Position numbers and translations under genes: made by a program | Shown here: in pieces, positions 17,816-26,975 of the stretch | How positions within the stretch are numbered: the stretch's first letter is position 1 | Layout of the letters: every line of letters starts with the position of its first letter | Assembly: GCF_029193885.1 (NCBI RefSeq) | Contig: NZ_JARFVB010000008.1 | Span: 62,001 to 126,000 of the forward strand | Length of the DNA stretch: 64,000 nt | Source of the DNA: Flagellimonas yonaguniensis | GTDB lineage: Bacteria > Bacteroidota > Bacteroidia > Flavobacteriales > Flavobacteriaceae | Direction: 5' to 3' | The notes under the pieces: model-generated | Seen by the model: the letters and a program-made list of their open reading frames with translations, nothing else | Told to the model about the DNA's origin: nothing | Databases searched by the model: none

Positions 17816-19360
17816 TTACCTTGAGCTTGTCTCCAATGCCTCTCTTGGTAGCTTCTCTTCCCGTTGAGCGGTATTGTACACAAAGGAAGCCACGATGACC
17901 GCCATTTGTTTAAGGTCATCGATCACAAGACGTTCGTAGGTATCCATATTGGTATGGTGCGTTCTGGTTCTATATTCAATAGGGTCTTGTATGAACTGAA
18001 AACCTGGTATGCCAATGGCATCAAACCCTAAATGGTCCGTGCCGCCTGTATTTCGGATAGTCAATGTGGTATTGTCAATGATATCATCAAAAGGTTTGAA
18101 CCATTCTTCAAAAATGGGCTTTACCTTATCATTGCCCTGTAAATAAATTCCTCTGATTCTACCGGTACCATTGTCAATATTGTAATAGGCGGAAACTTTT
18201 TCCTGTTCCTTGGTCAATTCCATCGTCTCACGATCGCCGAAATGGTTTTTCACATAGTTTCTTGACCCGTGAAGTCCTTGTTCCTCACCGCCCCATAGTG
18301 CAATCCTTATGGTGCGTTTCGGGTTGAGCCCCGTGGCTTTGAGAATTCTTGCGGCTTCCATCATTACGATACATCCAGCGGCATTATCCGTAGCTCCTGT
18401 CGCACCATGCCATGAATCCAAGTGGCCGCCCATCATCACTATCTCAGACTTCAGTTTTTTGTCAGAGCCTGGGATTTCCCCGATTACATTGTAACCTTGT
18501 AGGTCCGATTCATCAAAAGAGGTTTTGATTTCTGCTTCCACTTCAACAGGGACACCATTTGAATTTAAACGGGCCAGTAGGTTCAAATGTTCGGGTGCAA
18601 CTTCTATTTCGCTTACACTTTCAGGCGCATCTTTTAGATAACCCCTTCCACCACTGGTAAACAAAGTTCCCTCTATGCCTCTGGCACCTTTTAAAATCAC
18701 AGCGACTCCTTCTTCTTTGAAGAAAGTCCCTATTTTTTGGTTGAGTTCCCGCATGGCCATCCATCTTTTTCGTCTTTCCTCTTGCTCTGGTGTTCTTTCT
18801 CCTCTAGGTTCTTCGGGCTGTTCCATTTCTTTGAGCTGCTCTTCGGTAAACCGAACGGCATCCGGCTCAAAAGTCGGGCCTTGATCCCCGGAAGGTTTCA
18901 CGGCAACAATGGCATCCTTCAGTGTGCCTTTGTACTTTGCAAAATCTTCTTCGGAACTGATATCCACAAAGACCACTTTTCCGCTGACCTCTCCGTTGGT
19001 ACTGGCTGTCCAGGCTTTTGGAACGGCGATAAACGGCATGTAATAAGGCTTGGTCATAGCGACATAGCTTTTGTGAATTTCCCAGCCTTTACCAAATTCG
19101 CCCCATGGCTCGAGATTGGTGTTGGTCAAGCCCCAGTCCGCCAATTGCTCTGTAGCGTAATTTGCAGCCCTTTTGTAACCTTTGGAATTACTGAGACGAG
19201 GCCCGGATTTATCAATCAGGTTAAAAGCAATAGCTTCAATTTGCGAGTTGTTAAATCCTTCATTTTTAATCTTTTCAATGGCATCGGAGTCAATACTTTC
19301 TTGGGATATCCCCATGGCCGTTGACAATAAAATTGAGACAAGTAAAAGTTTGATTTTCAT
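17816..19360 (-). CDS. secreted M28-family zinc peptidase
   Basis: A 514-residue exported exopeptidase related to carboxypeptidase Q and aminopeptidases. The signal peptide MKIKLLLVSILLSTAMGISQ has no lipobox, so it is soluble periplasmic or secreted. A protease-associated insert occupies about residues 110-290, with an unusual charged stretch (about 175-205, rich in E and R). The di-zinc M28 core follows: GGHLDSWHG (H313), GATDNAAG (D325), ALWGGEEQGLHGS (E359, E360), and the later D396 and a C-terminal His within RTRTHHTNMD. Monocistronic with its own terminator. Probably trims peptides and may work with the extracellular peptidases at 33-49 kb; that link is inference. Confidence 0.92.
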   Translation of the reverse strand: MKIKLLLVSILLSTAMGISQESIDSDAIEKIKNEGFNNSQIEAIAFNLIDKSGPRLSNSKGYKRAANYATEQLADWGLTNTNLEPWGEFGKGWEIHKSYVAMTKPYYMPFIAVPKAWTASTNGEVSGKVVFVDISSEEDFAKYKGTLKDAIVAVKPSGDQGPTFEPDAVRFTEEQLKEMEQPEEPRGERTPEQEERRKRWMAMRELNQKIGTFFKEEGVAVILKGARGIEGTLFTSGGRGYLKDAPESVSEIEVAPEHLNLLARLNSNGVPVEVEAEIKTSFDESDLQGYNVIGEIPGSDKKLKSEIVMMGGHLDSWHGATGATDNAAGCIVMMEAARILKATGLNPKRTIRIALWGGEEQGLHGSRNYVKNHFGDRETMELTKEQEKVSAYYNIDNGTGRIRGIYLQGNDKVKPIFEEWFKPFDDIIDNTTLTIRNTGGTDHLGFDAIGIPGFQFIQDPIEYRTRTHHTNMDTYERLVIDDLKQMAVIVASFVYNTAQREEKLPREALETSSR

Positions 19361-19425
19361 TTTGAAGTCATTTAAGGTTGGATTGGTTAAAATTGAATTA
19401 GCTCACATTTATTCGTTGGAAATAA

Positions 19426-19442
19426 ATATCTTCTGAAGATAT
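19426..19442. promoter_or_regulatory. inverted repeat upstream of M28 peptidase
   Basis: ATATCTTC T GAAGATAT, 8-bp arms around one base, 66-82 bp before the M28 start. Could be a regulator site; nothing else supports it. Confidence 0.25.
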
Positions 19443-19562
19443 GAAAAACTTACCTGTAAATAGCTCAAAAATAGGGTGTAATGATAATTCTTGTCATTAA
19501 TCAAATTTTGAATGCGAATAGGTTGTGAAAATGCAATAATCGATTTGGAAATGATGAAAAAG

Positions 19563-19587
19563 AAAAGCCCCGAAGTTTGGGGCTTTT
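19563..19587 (-). terminator. rho-independent terminator of the xylose operon
   Basis: AAAAGCCCC (19563-19571) pairs with GGGGCTTTT (19579-19587) around a 7-base loop. Read on the minus strand it lies 21 bp past the symporter stop and ends in a TTTTC-TTTTT run. It also has a T run on the plus strand, where no gene needs it. Confidence 0.85.
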
Positions 19588-19608
19588 TTATGTTGTTTTT
19601 TTGAGTTT

Positions 19609-21261
19609 TTATCCGGTAAAGTAGGATAGGATACCGATTACTATCACTATCAAGAGTACTGAAAGTATGATGTCGATGGTACTATAACTACCTTTGGAGT
19701 TCACACGATCTTCTGGGGACAGTGTGCCAAAGGACAGGCCTTTGATGGTCGCATAATCGGGAGGGGAAGTGGCCAAAGTGACCACAATACACAGTACTAC
19801 TGAAAAGATGAACATAAAAATGGCCATGTGTGCAAAATTTACCGAAGCAAACTGGAACAGAAAACCGGATACTTCCGTGCCAGCAGCAATTTGCGGTTGA
19901 TAATAAATCTCAGACCCTAATCGCAGTATCAAAAGTACTAGACCGGCGAACAGCGTTGTAATGGCCGCCTTGGAGTTTACCCTTTTCCATATAATCCCCA
20001 GTAAGAACACCGTGGTCACTGGAGGGGCAATATATGATTGTACATTTTGCAAATATTGGTACATAACACCGCCACCAATTTTGTCCATAATGGGAATCCA
20101 GATAATGCCGAGCACCACAATAATCCCCGTGGCAATCTTACCTATGGTCAATAATTCCCGTTCAGATTTCTCTGGGCGTAGTTTTTTATAGATGTCAATG
20201 GTAAAAATCGTGGAACACGAATTGAATACGGATGCCAACGAACTCATCAATGCTGCCATAAGACCACCTGCGACTAAACCTTTCAATCCTACGGGAAGAA
20301 GTGTTTTTACCAACATTGGGAATGCCCTGTCAGCTCTGTCCACATTGAAAACCTCAGGGTTTTGTATGGTCAATGCAAAGGCAATGATACCGGGTATCAA
20401 GAAAATCAAAATAGGCATCAATTTTAGATAAGCTCCAAAAATGGCTCCTCGTCTACCGATTTTAATATTGTTGGCCGCCAAAGTACGCTGCACAATATAT
20501 TGGTCCGTACACCAATACCAGATACCTACAATGGTTCCCCCGAACAATAGTCCGGTCCAAGGGAAATCCGGGTCGCTCATGGGTCTCCACATATTAAAAT
20601 GGTCAGGACTTACCGATGTTACCGTTTCATGCAGTTGCCCCCAGCCACCTACTTCATTCAATCCCAAATAGGTAATGATCAGGGAACCCAAAATCAGAAT
20701 AACGGTTTGAAGGGTTTCGGTATAGATCACAGCTTTCATACCTCCGATGACGGTATAAATTCCCGTGAATATCACTACACCAATGGCTCCGTACCAAAAA
20801 GGGATACCCAAGAGTTCAGAGACCACGATACCCCCGGCATAAATGGTCACAGAAACCTTGGTCAGCACATAGGCGACTAGTGAGAAAATGGACAAGAACC
20901 ACCGTGAACGGCTATCGAATCGTTTTTCCAAAAACTCGGGCATGGTAAAAGCACCGCTTCGGATGTAGAAGGGTAGGAATAACCAACCGAGCAATAACAC
21001 GATCCAAGCATGCAGTTCGTAATGTGCCATGGGTGTCCCGGATTCGAACCCGGTGCCGGCAAGCCCGACAACATGTTCAGAACCGATGTTGGAGGCAAAA
21101 ATGGAGGCTCCGATTACAAACCATCCCACATTCCTACCGGCCAAAAAATAGTCTTCGGTGTTTTTGTTTTTCTGGGACACGACCCAAATGGCCACACCGA
21201 TCAAGGCCAAAAAGTAGATGCCCAGGACAATCCAATCCGGCCTTTCTAAAACTGATTCCAT
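19609..21261 (-). CDS. sodium:solute symporter (SSS/SGLT family), probable xylose importer
   Basis: A 550-residue inner-membrane symporter with about 14 predicted helices. It shares with the arabinose-operon symporter the segments NTEDYFLAGRNVGWFVIGAS, FASNIGSEHVVGLAG, GIWYWCTDQYIVQR and LMSSLASVFNSCSTIFTIDI, so the two are close paralogues. It is the last gene of the xylB-xylA operon, 25 bp after xylA, ending at a hairpin terminator. The xylose substrate is inferred from the operon. The C-terminal tail, with a conserved P-P-D-Y cytoplasmic stretch before the last helix, is as in its paralogue. Confidence 0.92.
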   Translation of the reverse strand: MESVLERPDWIVLGIYFLALIGVAIWVVSQKNKNTEDYFLAGRNVGWFVIGASIFASNIGSEHVVGLAGTGFESGTPMAHYELHAWIVLLLGWLFLPFYIRSGAFTMPEFLEKRFDSRSRWFLSIFSLVAYVLTKVSVTIYAGGIVVSELLGIPFWYGAIGVVIFTGIYTVIGGMKAVIYTETLQTVILILGSLIITYLGLNEVGGWGQLHETVTSVSPDHFNMWRPMSDPDFPWTGLLFGGTIVGIWYWCTDQYIVQRTLAANNIKIGRRGAIFGAYLKLMPILIFLIPGIIAFALTIQNPEVFNVDRADRAFPMLVKTLLPVGLKGLVAGGLMAALMSSLASVFNSCSTIFTIDIYKKLRPEKSERELLTIGKIATGIIVVLGIIWIPIMDKIGGGVMYQYLQNVQSYIAPPVTTVFLLGIIWKRVNSKAAITTLFAGLVLLILRLGSEIYYQPQIAAGTEVSGFLFQFASVNFAHMAIFMFIFSVVLCIVVTLATSPPDYATIKGLSFGTLSPEDRVNSKGSYSTIDIILSVLLIVIVIGILSYFTG

Positions 21262-21286
21262 GATTTAAGTTTGATTGGTTGTCAGT

Positions 21287-22612
21287 TTATATGTATTGGT
21301 TGATGATGTTCTCGAACAGTTCTTGCTGACCACTACGCTGTTTAATGTATTGGTTGGCGGAAGCGTGTTTGTAAAGGTCTTCCAAGCTGAGTTGGCCGTC
21401 TTCAAATGCTTTTCCTGTTCCACCATCGAATGATGCGTAGCGTTCTTTGCGCATTTCCTTGTATTTGGATTTGGAAAGAATGTCGTTCGCTGCCAGTAAA
21501 GCACGTGCAAAGGCATCCATTCCACCAATGTGGGCATGGAAAATATCTTCCAAGTCAGTTGAATTTCTACGCACCTTGGCATCAAAGTTCACTCCTCCAC
21601 CTTGGAAGCCGCCGGCTTCAAGAATAATCAACATGGATTGGGTAAGTTCGTATACATCCACTGGGAACTGATCGGTATCCCATCCGTTCTGGTAATCTCC
21701 CCTGTTGGCATCGATGCTGCCCAGCATATTGTTGTCTGCTGCAATCTGAAGTTCGTGCTCAAAAGTATGTTGGGCCAGAGTGGCATGGTTTACCTCGATA
21801 TTCAGTTTAAAGTCATCCTGGAGGCCATATTTGTTCAAAAAGCCCAGTACAGTGGCCGAGTCAAAATCATATTGGTGCTTAGTGGGTTCCATTGGTTTTG
21901 GTTCAATAAAGAATGTACCTTTAAAACCTTGTGCCCGTGCATAATCCTTTGCCATGTGAAGAAACCTTGCCATGTGGTCCAGTTCGCGCCCCATATTGGT
22001 ATTCAGCAAAGACATATATCCTTCACGACCTCCCCAGAAAACATAGTTTTCGCCATTCAATTTGATGGTGGCATCCAATGCATTTTTCACTTGGGCGCCT
22101 GCAGCGGCTAGGACATCAAAATCGGGATTGGTGGCAGCGCCGTTCATATATCTGGGATTGCTAAAGCAATTTGCCGTTCCCCACAATAATTTTACTCCGG
22201 ATTCGGCCATTTTTTCCTTGGCGTAATCCGTAATGATATCCAGTCTTTTTTCTGACTCGGACAAAGTGCTGCCCTCATCGATCAGATCAACATCATGGAA
22301 ACAGAAATACGGAGCCCCTATTTTTGTGATAAATTCGAAAGCGGCATCCATTTTGTCCTTGGCTTGTTGAACAGGGTCCATGTTGTCGAACCAAGGAAAA
22401 TTCTTGGTGGGTGCTCCAAAAGGATCGCTACCCGTGTCGTTGAACGTATGCCAATACGCTATGGCGAACTTAAAATGTTCTTTCATGGTTTTGCCGGCCA
22501 CTACTTTATTTTCATCATAATATTTAAAGGCGAACGGATTGTCCGATTCTTTTCCTTCAAAGGAAATTTTGCCTATGCCCTTAAAATATTCCTTGTCTCC
22601 TGTTGTGATCAT
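21287..22612 (-). CDS. xylA: xylose isomerase
   Basis: Interconverts D-xylose and D-xylulose in the cytosol using two divalent metal ions. It is 441 residues, the class II length. Catalytic and metal residues are visible: the His-Asp pair in [12 protein letters not shown] (H106, D109), [13 protein letters not shown], the Glu in [19 protein letters not shown], and the Asp metal ligands in [18 protein letters not shown]. The start is 10 bp from the xylB stop and the symporter follows after 25 bp. No frameshift or missing residue is seen. Confidence 0.97.
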   Translation of the reverse strand: MITTGDKEYFKGIGKISFEGKESDNPFAFKYYDENKVVAGKTMKEHFKFAIAYWHTFNDTGSDPFGAPTKNFPWFDNMDPVQQAKDKMDAAFEFITKIGAPYFCFHDVDLIDEGSTLSESEKRLDIITDYAKEKMAESGVKLLWGTANCFSNPRYMNGAATNPDFDVLAAAGAQVKNALDATIKLNGENYVFWGGREGYMSLLNTNMGRELDHMARFLHMAKDYARAQGFKGTFFIEPKPMEPTKHQYDFDSATVLGFLNKYGLQDDFKLNIEVNHATLAQHTFEHELQIAADNNMLGSIDANRGDYQNGWDTDQFPVDVYELTQSMLIILEAGGFQGGGVNFDAKVRRNSTDLEDIFHAHIGGMDAFARALLAANDILSKSKYKEMRKERYASFDGGTGKAFEDGQLSLEDLYKHASANQYIKQRSGQQELFENIINQYI

Positions 22613-22622
22613 AATTTTAAAT

Positions 22623-24107
22623 TCAGTTGTCTATATATTCGTTTAGATTATTTTTCCATGCTTGGTACGCCTCTTGGTATGCTTCAGAAGAAGCATCGGG
22701 TTGGTAAGTTTGTTCGATTTTATCGGAAGCTGTTGCTTCACCAATATTTTTGAAATCCCCATAAGCACATGCTGCTGCCCTGGCAGCACCTACGGCACCT
22801 GTGGTTTCCACAATATCAATTTGGCTATTGGATAGTGTTGCGATGGTTTTGGAGAAGATTCCAGCCCTGAATAGATTATCGTTTCCAGCTTTTATGGAAG
22901 TGATATCAACCCCATCATTTTTTAGGATTTCCATCCCGTATACAAATGAAAAGGCAATCCCTTCCAAGGCAGCCCTGTACATATGTGGTGCCTTGTGCAC
23001 ATTGAAATTGATGTTCAACATGCGAGACCCTTTGTTTATGTTGTTCAGCATACGTTCTGCACCATTTCCAAAGGGTAGGATATGAAGACCGTCAGAACCT
23101 ATCGGTATGGATTCCGCCTGTTGGTTCATGGTATCGTAGCTGAGTCCATTGCTTATTTCTGAGCGTACCCAATTGTATTGGATACCTGTCCCGTTGATGC
23201 ATAATAGTTTGCCAATCCGGGGCTCGTCATCGGTGTGGTTTACATGGGCAAAACTGTTGATTCTTGTATGTTCCTGCGTCTTTTTTTGTCCTGAAATGGC
23301 ATACACCACACCAGAAGTACCGCCTGTTGCGGCAATCTGACCGGGTTCCACGACGTTTAGGGCCAATGCATTGTTGGGTTGATCCCCGGCACGGTACATT
23401 ACCGGGATTCCCTCGGGCAGACCCGATTCCTCAGCTCCCTGTTTGTTCACGCGACCTTGCTCGGAAAAAGAAGGTCGGATTTCTGGAACGAGAGAAGGAT
23501 CGATTCCCACATCTTCCAATAACCAGTTGGCAACTTGATTTTCTTTAAAGTCCCACATGATTCCTTCGGAAAGACCAGATGGAGTGGTTACGCATGCACC
23601 CGTGAGTTTCATGGCGAGAAAATCGCCAGGTAGCATGAATTTGTGAATCTTATTGTAAAGTTCAGGTTCGTTGTCCTTGACCCATTTTAGTTTTGAAAGG
23701 GTAAAATTTCCTGGGGAGTTCAATAAATGGTCGACACATTTTTGTTCTCCTGAACTTTGAAACATTTGTTCCCCGATATCCACAGCGCGGCTATCACACC
23801 AAATAATGGAGGGCCGTAGCACTTGGAGCGATTTATCCACAACGACCAAACCATGCATTTGATAGGAAATCCCAATGCCCTTGATGTTACTTTTGTCAAT
23901 GGAGTTTTTTGATATGAGTTGCTGTGTGGCCAAGCAGGCATATTTCCACCATAGTTCTGGATTCTGCTCCCCCCATCCTATGTTGATGGAGTCAATCGGC
24001 ATTTCTTTTTTGGGTTCTTGAACAATATCTTTAACCTTACCATTGTTGGCATTGACCAATGCCGCTTTGATTGAGGAACTACCAATATCGAAACCTATCC
24101 AATACAT
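22623..24107 (-). CDS. xylB: xylulokinase
   Basis: ATP-dependent phosphorylation of D-xylulose to xylulose 5-phosphate. The 494-residue FGGY kinase has the N-terminal loop [16 protein letters not shown], the substrate region near [11 protein letters not shown] with [21 protein letters not shown] in the nucleotide cleft and the C-terminal [19 protein letters not shown]. First gene of the xylose operon. Its start lies 20 bp from a perfect inverted repeat overlapping a TAnnTTTG promoter element. The linked xylA separates it from the many other FGGY kinases. Confidence 0.96.
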   Translation of the reverse strand: MYWIGFDIGSSSIKAALVNANNGKVKDIVQEPKKEMPIDSINIGWGEQNPELWWKYACLATQQLISKNSIDKSNIKGIGISYQMHGLVVVDKSLQVLRPSIIWCDSRAVDIGEQMFQSSGEQKCVDHLLNSPGNFTLSKLKWVKDNEPELYNKIHKFMLPGDFLAMKLTGACVTTPSGLSEGIMWDFKENQVANWLLEDVGIDPSLVPEIRPSFSEQGRVNKQGAEESGLPEGIPVMYRAGDQPNNALALNVVEPGQIAATGGTSGVVYAISGQKKTQEHTRINSFAHVNHTDDEPRIGKLLCINGTGIQYNWVRSEISNGLSYDTMNQQAESIPIGSDGLHILPFGNGAERMLNNINKGSRMLNINFNVHKAPHMYRAALEGIAFSFVYGMEILKNDGVDITSIKAGNDNLFRAGIFSKTIATLSNSQIDIVETTGAVGAARAAACAYGDFKNIGEATASDKIEQTYQPDASSEAYQEAYQAWKNNLNEYIDN

Positions 24108-24127
24108 TAATTAGGGACTTTGCATTT

Positions 24128-24151
24128 TTTGAATATAGATATTCAAATATA
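24128..24151 (-). promoter_or_regulatory. xylose operon promoter element with overlapping operator-like inverted repeat
   Basis: TTTGAATATAGATATTCAAA (24128-24147) has perfect 9-bp arms around AG. On the minus strand the sequence TATATTTG (24144-24151), matching the TAnnTTTG -7 consensus, overlaps one arm. A protein bound there would block RNA polymerase, so I read it as the site of a xylose-responsive repressor. No clear upstream -33 element was found and no regulator gene is adjacent. Confidence 0.5.
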
Positions 24152-24538
24152 GTCAAGGAATTGATTGTTTAGGTGTGTGTTTCTGATTTTCTTTCTGCTA
24201 TGGATGTATTTAAATGTATTTGACACACTAATAAACATTTGATAATAGGCTGAAAAAATCCATCGGAAGAAGTTTAAATATGACATAACGAACTTCCTGC
24301 CACTATGATACCTAGAAAAGGGCAATACTTTTGAGGGGCAAAAGCCGCAAGTGAATAGCACTACGATTAGGAAAAAATATAAAAGCTCTCAAATATTTAT
24401 TTTTGGACTTTTTTAATGGAACTGGAAGGTTTGAAAGCCCTAATAAATAAGGGCTTTACAGCCTTTCAAAAATCTATGCTTACCGAATGGGTAACCACTA
24501 TTGAATGAAGGTGTTTTTTAGTTTATACGTTTTGATAA
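24152..24538. other. non-coding stretch between xylB and the ECF sigma gene
   Basis: About 390 bp of AT-rich DNA. It holds a small hairpin at 24434-24457 (AAAGCCCT / AGGGCTTT) and, directly after it, one copy of a short repeat shared with 52774-52794. A 72-codon minus-strand frame (24143-24361) has no family features. No other signal seen. Confidence 0.6.
24434..24495 (+). repeat. dispersed repeat copy 1: hairpin plus MLTEWVT-like core
   Basis: Two parts. The hairpin AAAGCCCT-8 nt-AGGGCTTT (24434-24457) followed by ACAGC resembles the hairpin at 51826-51849 followed by CCAGC. The second part, 24475-24495, matches 52774-52794 at 20 of 21 bases (core ACCGAATGGGTAAC) and in the same orientation. 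It reads MLTEWVT in one frame in both copies. Origin unknown; probably a worn mobile or attachment-related sequence. Confidence 0.55.
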
Positions 24539-25069
24539 TCAAACTGTTTTGAAATAGAACCTGAACAACCTTAATGCATTGCTTATATGAGTTTCCACGG
24601 TTCTGATGGAAATATCCATTTCTTGGGCTATTTCTTTGTTGTTATACCCTTGTACACGACTTAGATAGAATACCCTTCGGCATCTATCGGGGAGTCTGTC
24701 CATGGTTTTCAAAAAGAGCTCTTCGGATTCGAGATAGTCCATGTGTTCTTTTACGCCTTCTGAAACGGGTCGGGATTTTAAGGTGTCCTCTGCAGATACT
24801 TTTCGTTGTTGTTGTTTAAGAAAATTGATTGCCCTGTATTTTACGCCACGGAACAGATAAGCCTCTATCTGGTCAATCTGGGTAGTGGCCGATTTTTCCC
24901 AAAGACTGATGAATATTTCTTGGACCAGATCTTGGGCGATTTGATGATCTCCGGTTAGGCTGTGCGCATATATATATAGACGCTTCCAATAGAGGGCAAA
25001 AATCTTTTCCAGTGCTTTTTCCTGTCGATTTTGAAGAGCTTTGAAAATGAGTTTTGGGTTTTCCATCAT
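24539..25069 (-). CDS. ECF RNA polymerase sigma factor, FecI-like
   Basis: Group IV sigma factor of 176 residues. The region 2 segment is about residues 10-75 (QDLVQEIFISLWEKS) and region 4 about 115-170 (LPDRCRRVFYLSRVQGYNNKEIAQEMDISIRTVETHISNA). This form pairs with FecR and STN-type SusC proteins in Bacteroidota. Two ATGs stand together at the start (25069 and 25066). It lies after the SusD gene of the first Sus locus on the same strand but beyond a strong terminator, so it has its own promoter. Normally the sigma gene precedes fecR; here the order is reversed. Confidence 0.93.
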   Translation of the reverse strand: MMENPKLIFKALQNRQEKALEKIFALYWKRLYIYAHSLTGDHQIAQDLVQEIFISLWEKSATTQIDQIEAYLFRGVKYRAINFLKQQQRKVSAEDTLKSRPVSEGVKEHMDYLESEELFLKTMDRLPDRCRRVFYLSRVQGYNNKEIAQEMDISIRTVETHISNALRLFRFYFKTV

Positions 25070-25168
25070 CTATGGCACCTAGGATTTGAATAGAGCCTTA
25101 TTGTCAAATTTATTGGGTGCACGTCAACAAATTGCTTGTTGAACATTATGGTTTTGTTACTAAAAAAA

Positions 25169-25201
25169 TGCTCCTGGAAAACACCAAGTTTTCCAGGAGC
25201 A
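25169..25201 (-). terminator. strong rho-independent terminator after susD
   Basis: A 14-bp perfect stem, TGCTCCTGGAAAAC with GTTTTCCAGGAGCA, 5-base loop, followed on the minus strand by seven T. It begins 16 bp past the susD stop. Confidence 0.93.
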
Positions 25202-25216
25202 CTATTGAAAATTGGG

Positions 25217-26962
25217 TTACCAATTTGGGTTTTGTGTAAGATTTGGATTTAATTGCAACTCTTGGATTGGAATGGGTAAAAAATAATCCCGTTCTTCATT
25301 AAAAGTTCTATCATTAAAACCTGGAAGTGGGTCGATCAAGTTCTCGGCACTCAACTCAACATCTGTGCCTAATTGAAAGTATTTGGCCCCTTCAATCTGA
25401 CCTGCAGGAAGTTCACCTTCATATATTACTGTGTCGATGGCTCCGTTGCCATCCAGATCGTACTCCCCTGGCCCTGGCAGATAGATTCCTCGCAAGGGCA
25501 AGGTAATGGATTGTCCCGCTTTCCAACGCCGTACATCATTCCAACGGTGTCCCTCCATATATAATTCAACTCTACGTTCCCTTCTTATTTCCAATAATAG
25601 TCCTTTATTGTTTCCGCTTACATTGGGGTAGAACATTTCTTGATAGGAATCTGGATTGGAATTGGCATTGGCCAAAGTAAGACCGGGCATCCCCACACGA
25701 TTGCGTAGCAAGCCAATGGATTTATCCAAGTCATCTTGGGTAATTGTTCCCAATTCTGTTTTTGCCTCGGCATAGTTCAGCAAAATTTCCGCAAAACGGA
25801 ACACGGGCAGATCGTTGGTGTTTTGGTTGATCCCATCTGAATTTGAGCCAGTGACAAACTTGGTCAGGTGATAGCCCGTAATGGTAAAAGAAAGATCTGG
25901 TGCCAACTCAATACTTTGTCCAACCCTTGTGTAACCGGATGTACGAATTGTTTGCGACAGTCTGGGATCACGATTTGCCGTTTCCTGGGAGAAGGGAATG
26001 GTGTTGTAATCTGCCAGATCGGTAAAACGACTACCATCAGCATTTAAATATGAGTTTGCAACCATTTTGGGCATGCCGGGCGTTCCCTGCGACCCGGTCA
26101 AAGTGTAGTAATTGGCCCGGTGCCCATTGGTCAATGGTTCCGTATATTCCCTTGCCAAGATCACCTCAGAGGTTTCTGCCGTTTCTGCTCTGAACAGATC
26201 TGCATAATCGGTATTGGGGTTGCCTGTACCGTACAATAGGTACGGACTGTTGTCCATCAGCTCCTGTGAGGCATCAACGGCAGCTTCCAAATACTTTTCA
26301 TGACCGGATATACCATGGTATTTTTCAAAAGTACCCTCGAAAAGCGCAATCCTGGATTTAAGGGCCAGTGCAGTATATTTACTTACTTCATACAAGTACT
26401 GCTCGTCGCCCATGTTGGCAATGGCCCAATCCAAGTCTTCCAAAATGTTGTCTATTACCAATTGACGGTCATCTCTGGCTTTATATAGATCTTCATCATC
26501 GGCTTCCATGGTTTTGTCATACCATGGTACATCACCAAAATTAACTACCATGCCAAAGTAAAAGTATGCCCTGAAAAACCGGGCAACACCTCCATAACGG
26601 TTTTTGGCAGCTTCATCTTCACACTTCTCATAGTTTTCCAAGAAATAGTTGATGTTTCGCAGGTTGGTCCAATCCCATCCGCCTCCACTTGAGGGGACGA
26701 TACGAGAACTGGTCATAAGGTCGCTTAGCGTGTTGTGTACAATTTCGCCACATTGGCTATCGGTTGTGAAAATTTCATTTCTGGAAGAACTGTTTGGCAA
26801 CAAAAGATAGAAGCTATTGGTGTACAGTTCCAAATCAGAAGCGGTTAGGAAGAAACTGTCCTCGCTAACGTCGGATATGGGATTTTTATCCAAATAGTCA
26901 TCACTGCAGTTCAGAAGAAATAGACTGCTCAGACTTATCAATGCAATATATATTCGTTTCAT
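25217..26962 (-). CDS. SusD/RagB outer-membrane lipoprotein, locus 1
   Basis: Surface nutrient-binding lipoprotein that forms the lid of the SusC transporter next to it. The start chosen is the ATG at 26962, giving the lipoprotein signal MKRIYIALISLSSLFLLNC; a longer frame (to 27043) overlaps the SusC gene. The mature protein begins SDDYLDKNPISDVSEDSFF, the usual SusD opening, has TPR-like helices in the middle and ends with the C-terminal RWNDVRRWK and YFLPIPIQELQLNPNLTQNP segments typical of the family. SusC lies 13 bp upstream. Ligand unknown; the only nearby enzyme is the phosphoesterase at 31684. Confidence 0.95.
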   Translation of the reverse strand: MKRIYIALISLSSLFLLNCSDDYLDKNPISDVSEDSFFLTASDLELYTNSFYLLLPNSSSRNEIFTTDSQCGEIVHNTLSDLMTSSRIVPSSGGGWDWTNLRNINYFLENYEKCEDEAAKNRYGGVARFFRAYFYFGMVVNFGDVPWYDKTMEADDEDLYKARDDRQLVIDNILEDLDWAIANMGDEQYLYEVSKYTALALKSRIALFEGTFEKYHGISGHEKYLEAAVDASQELMDNSPYLLYGTGNPNTDYADLFRAETAETSEVILAREYTEPLTNGHRANYYTLTGSQGTPGMPKMVANSYLNADGSRFTDLADYNTIPFSQETANRDPRLSQTIRTSGYTRVGQSIELAPDLSFTITGYHLTKFVTGSNSDGINQNTNDLPVFRFAEILLNYAEAKTELGTITQDDLDKSIGLLRNRVGMPGLTLANANSNPDSYQEMFYPNVSGNNKGLLLEIRRERRVELYMEGHRWNDVRRWKAGQSITLPLRGIYLPGPGEYDLDGNGAIDTVIYEGELPAGQIEGAKYFQLGTDVELSAENLIDPLPGFNDRTFNEERDYFLPIPIQELQLNPNLTQNPNW

Positions 26963-26975
26963 CGTCATATTAGAT

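Noticed and set aside
24143..24361. 72-codon minus-strand frame upstream of xylB
   Set aside because: Would cover the xylose promoter and operator-like repeat, shows no family features and lies in AT-rich intergenic DNA.
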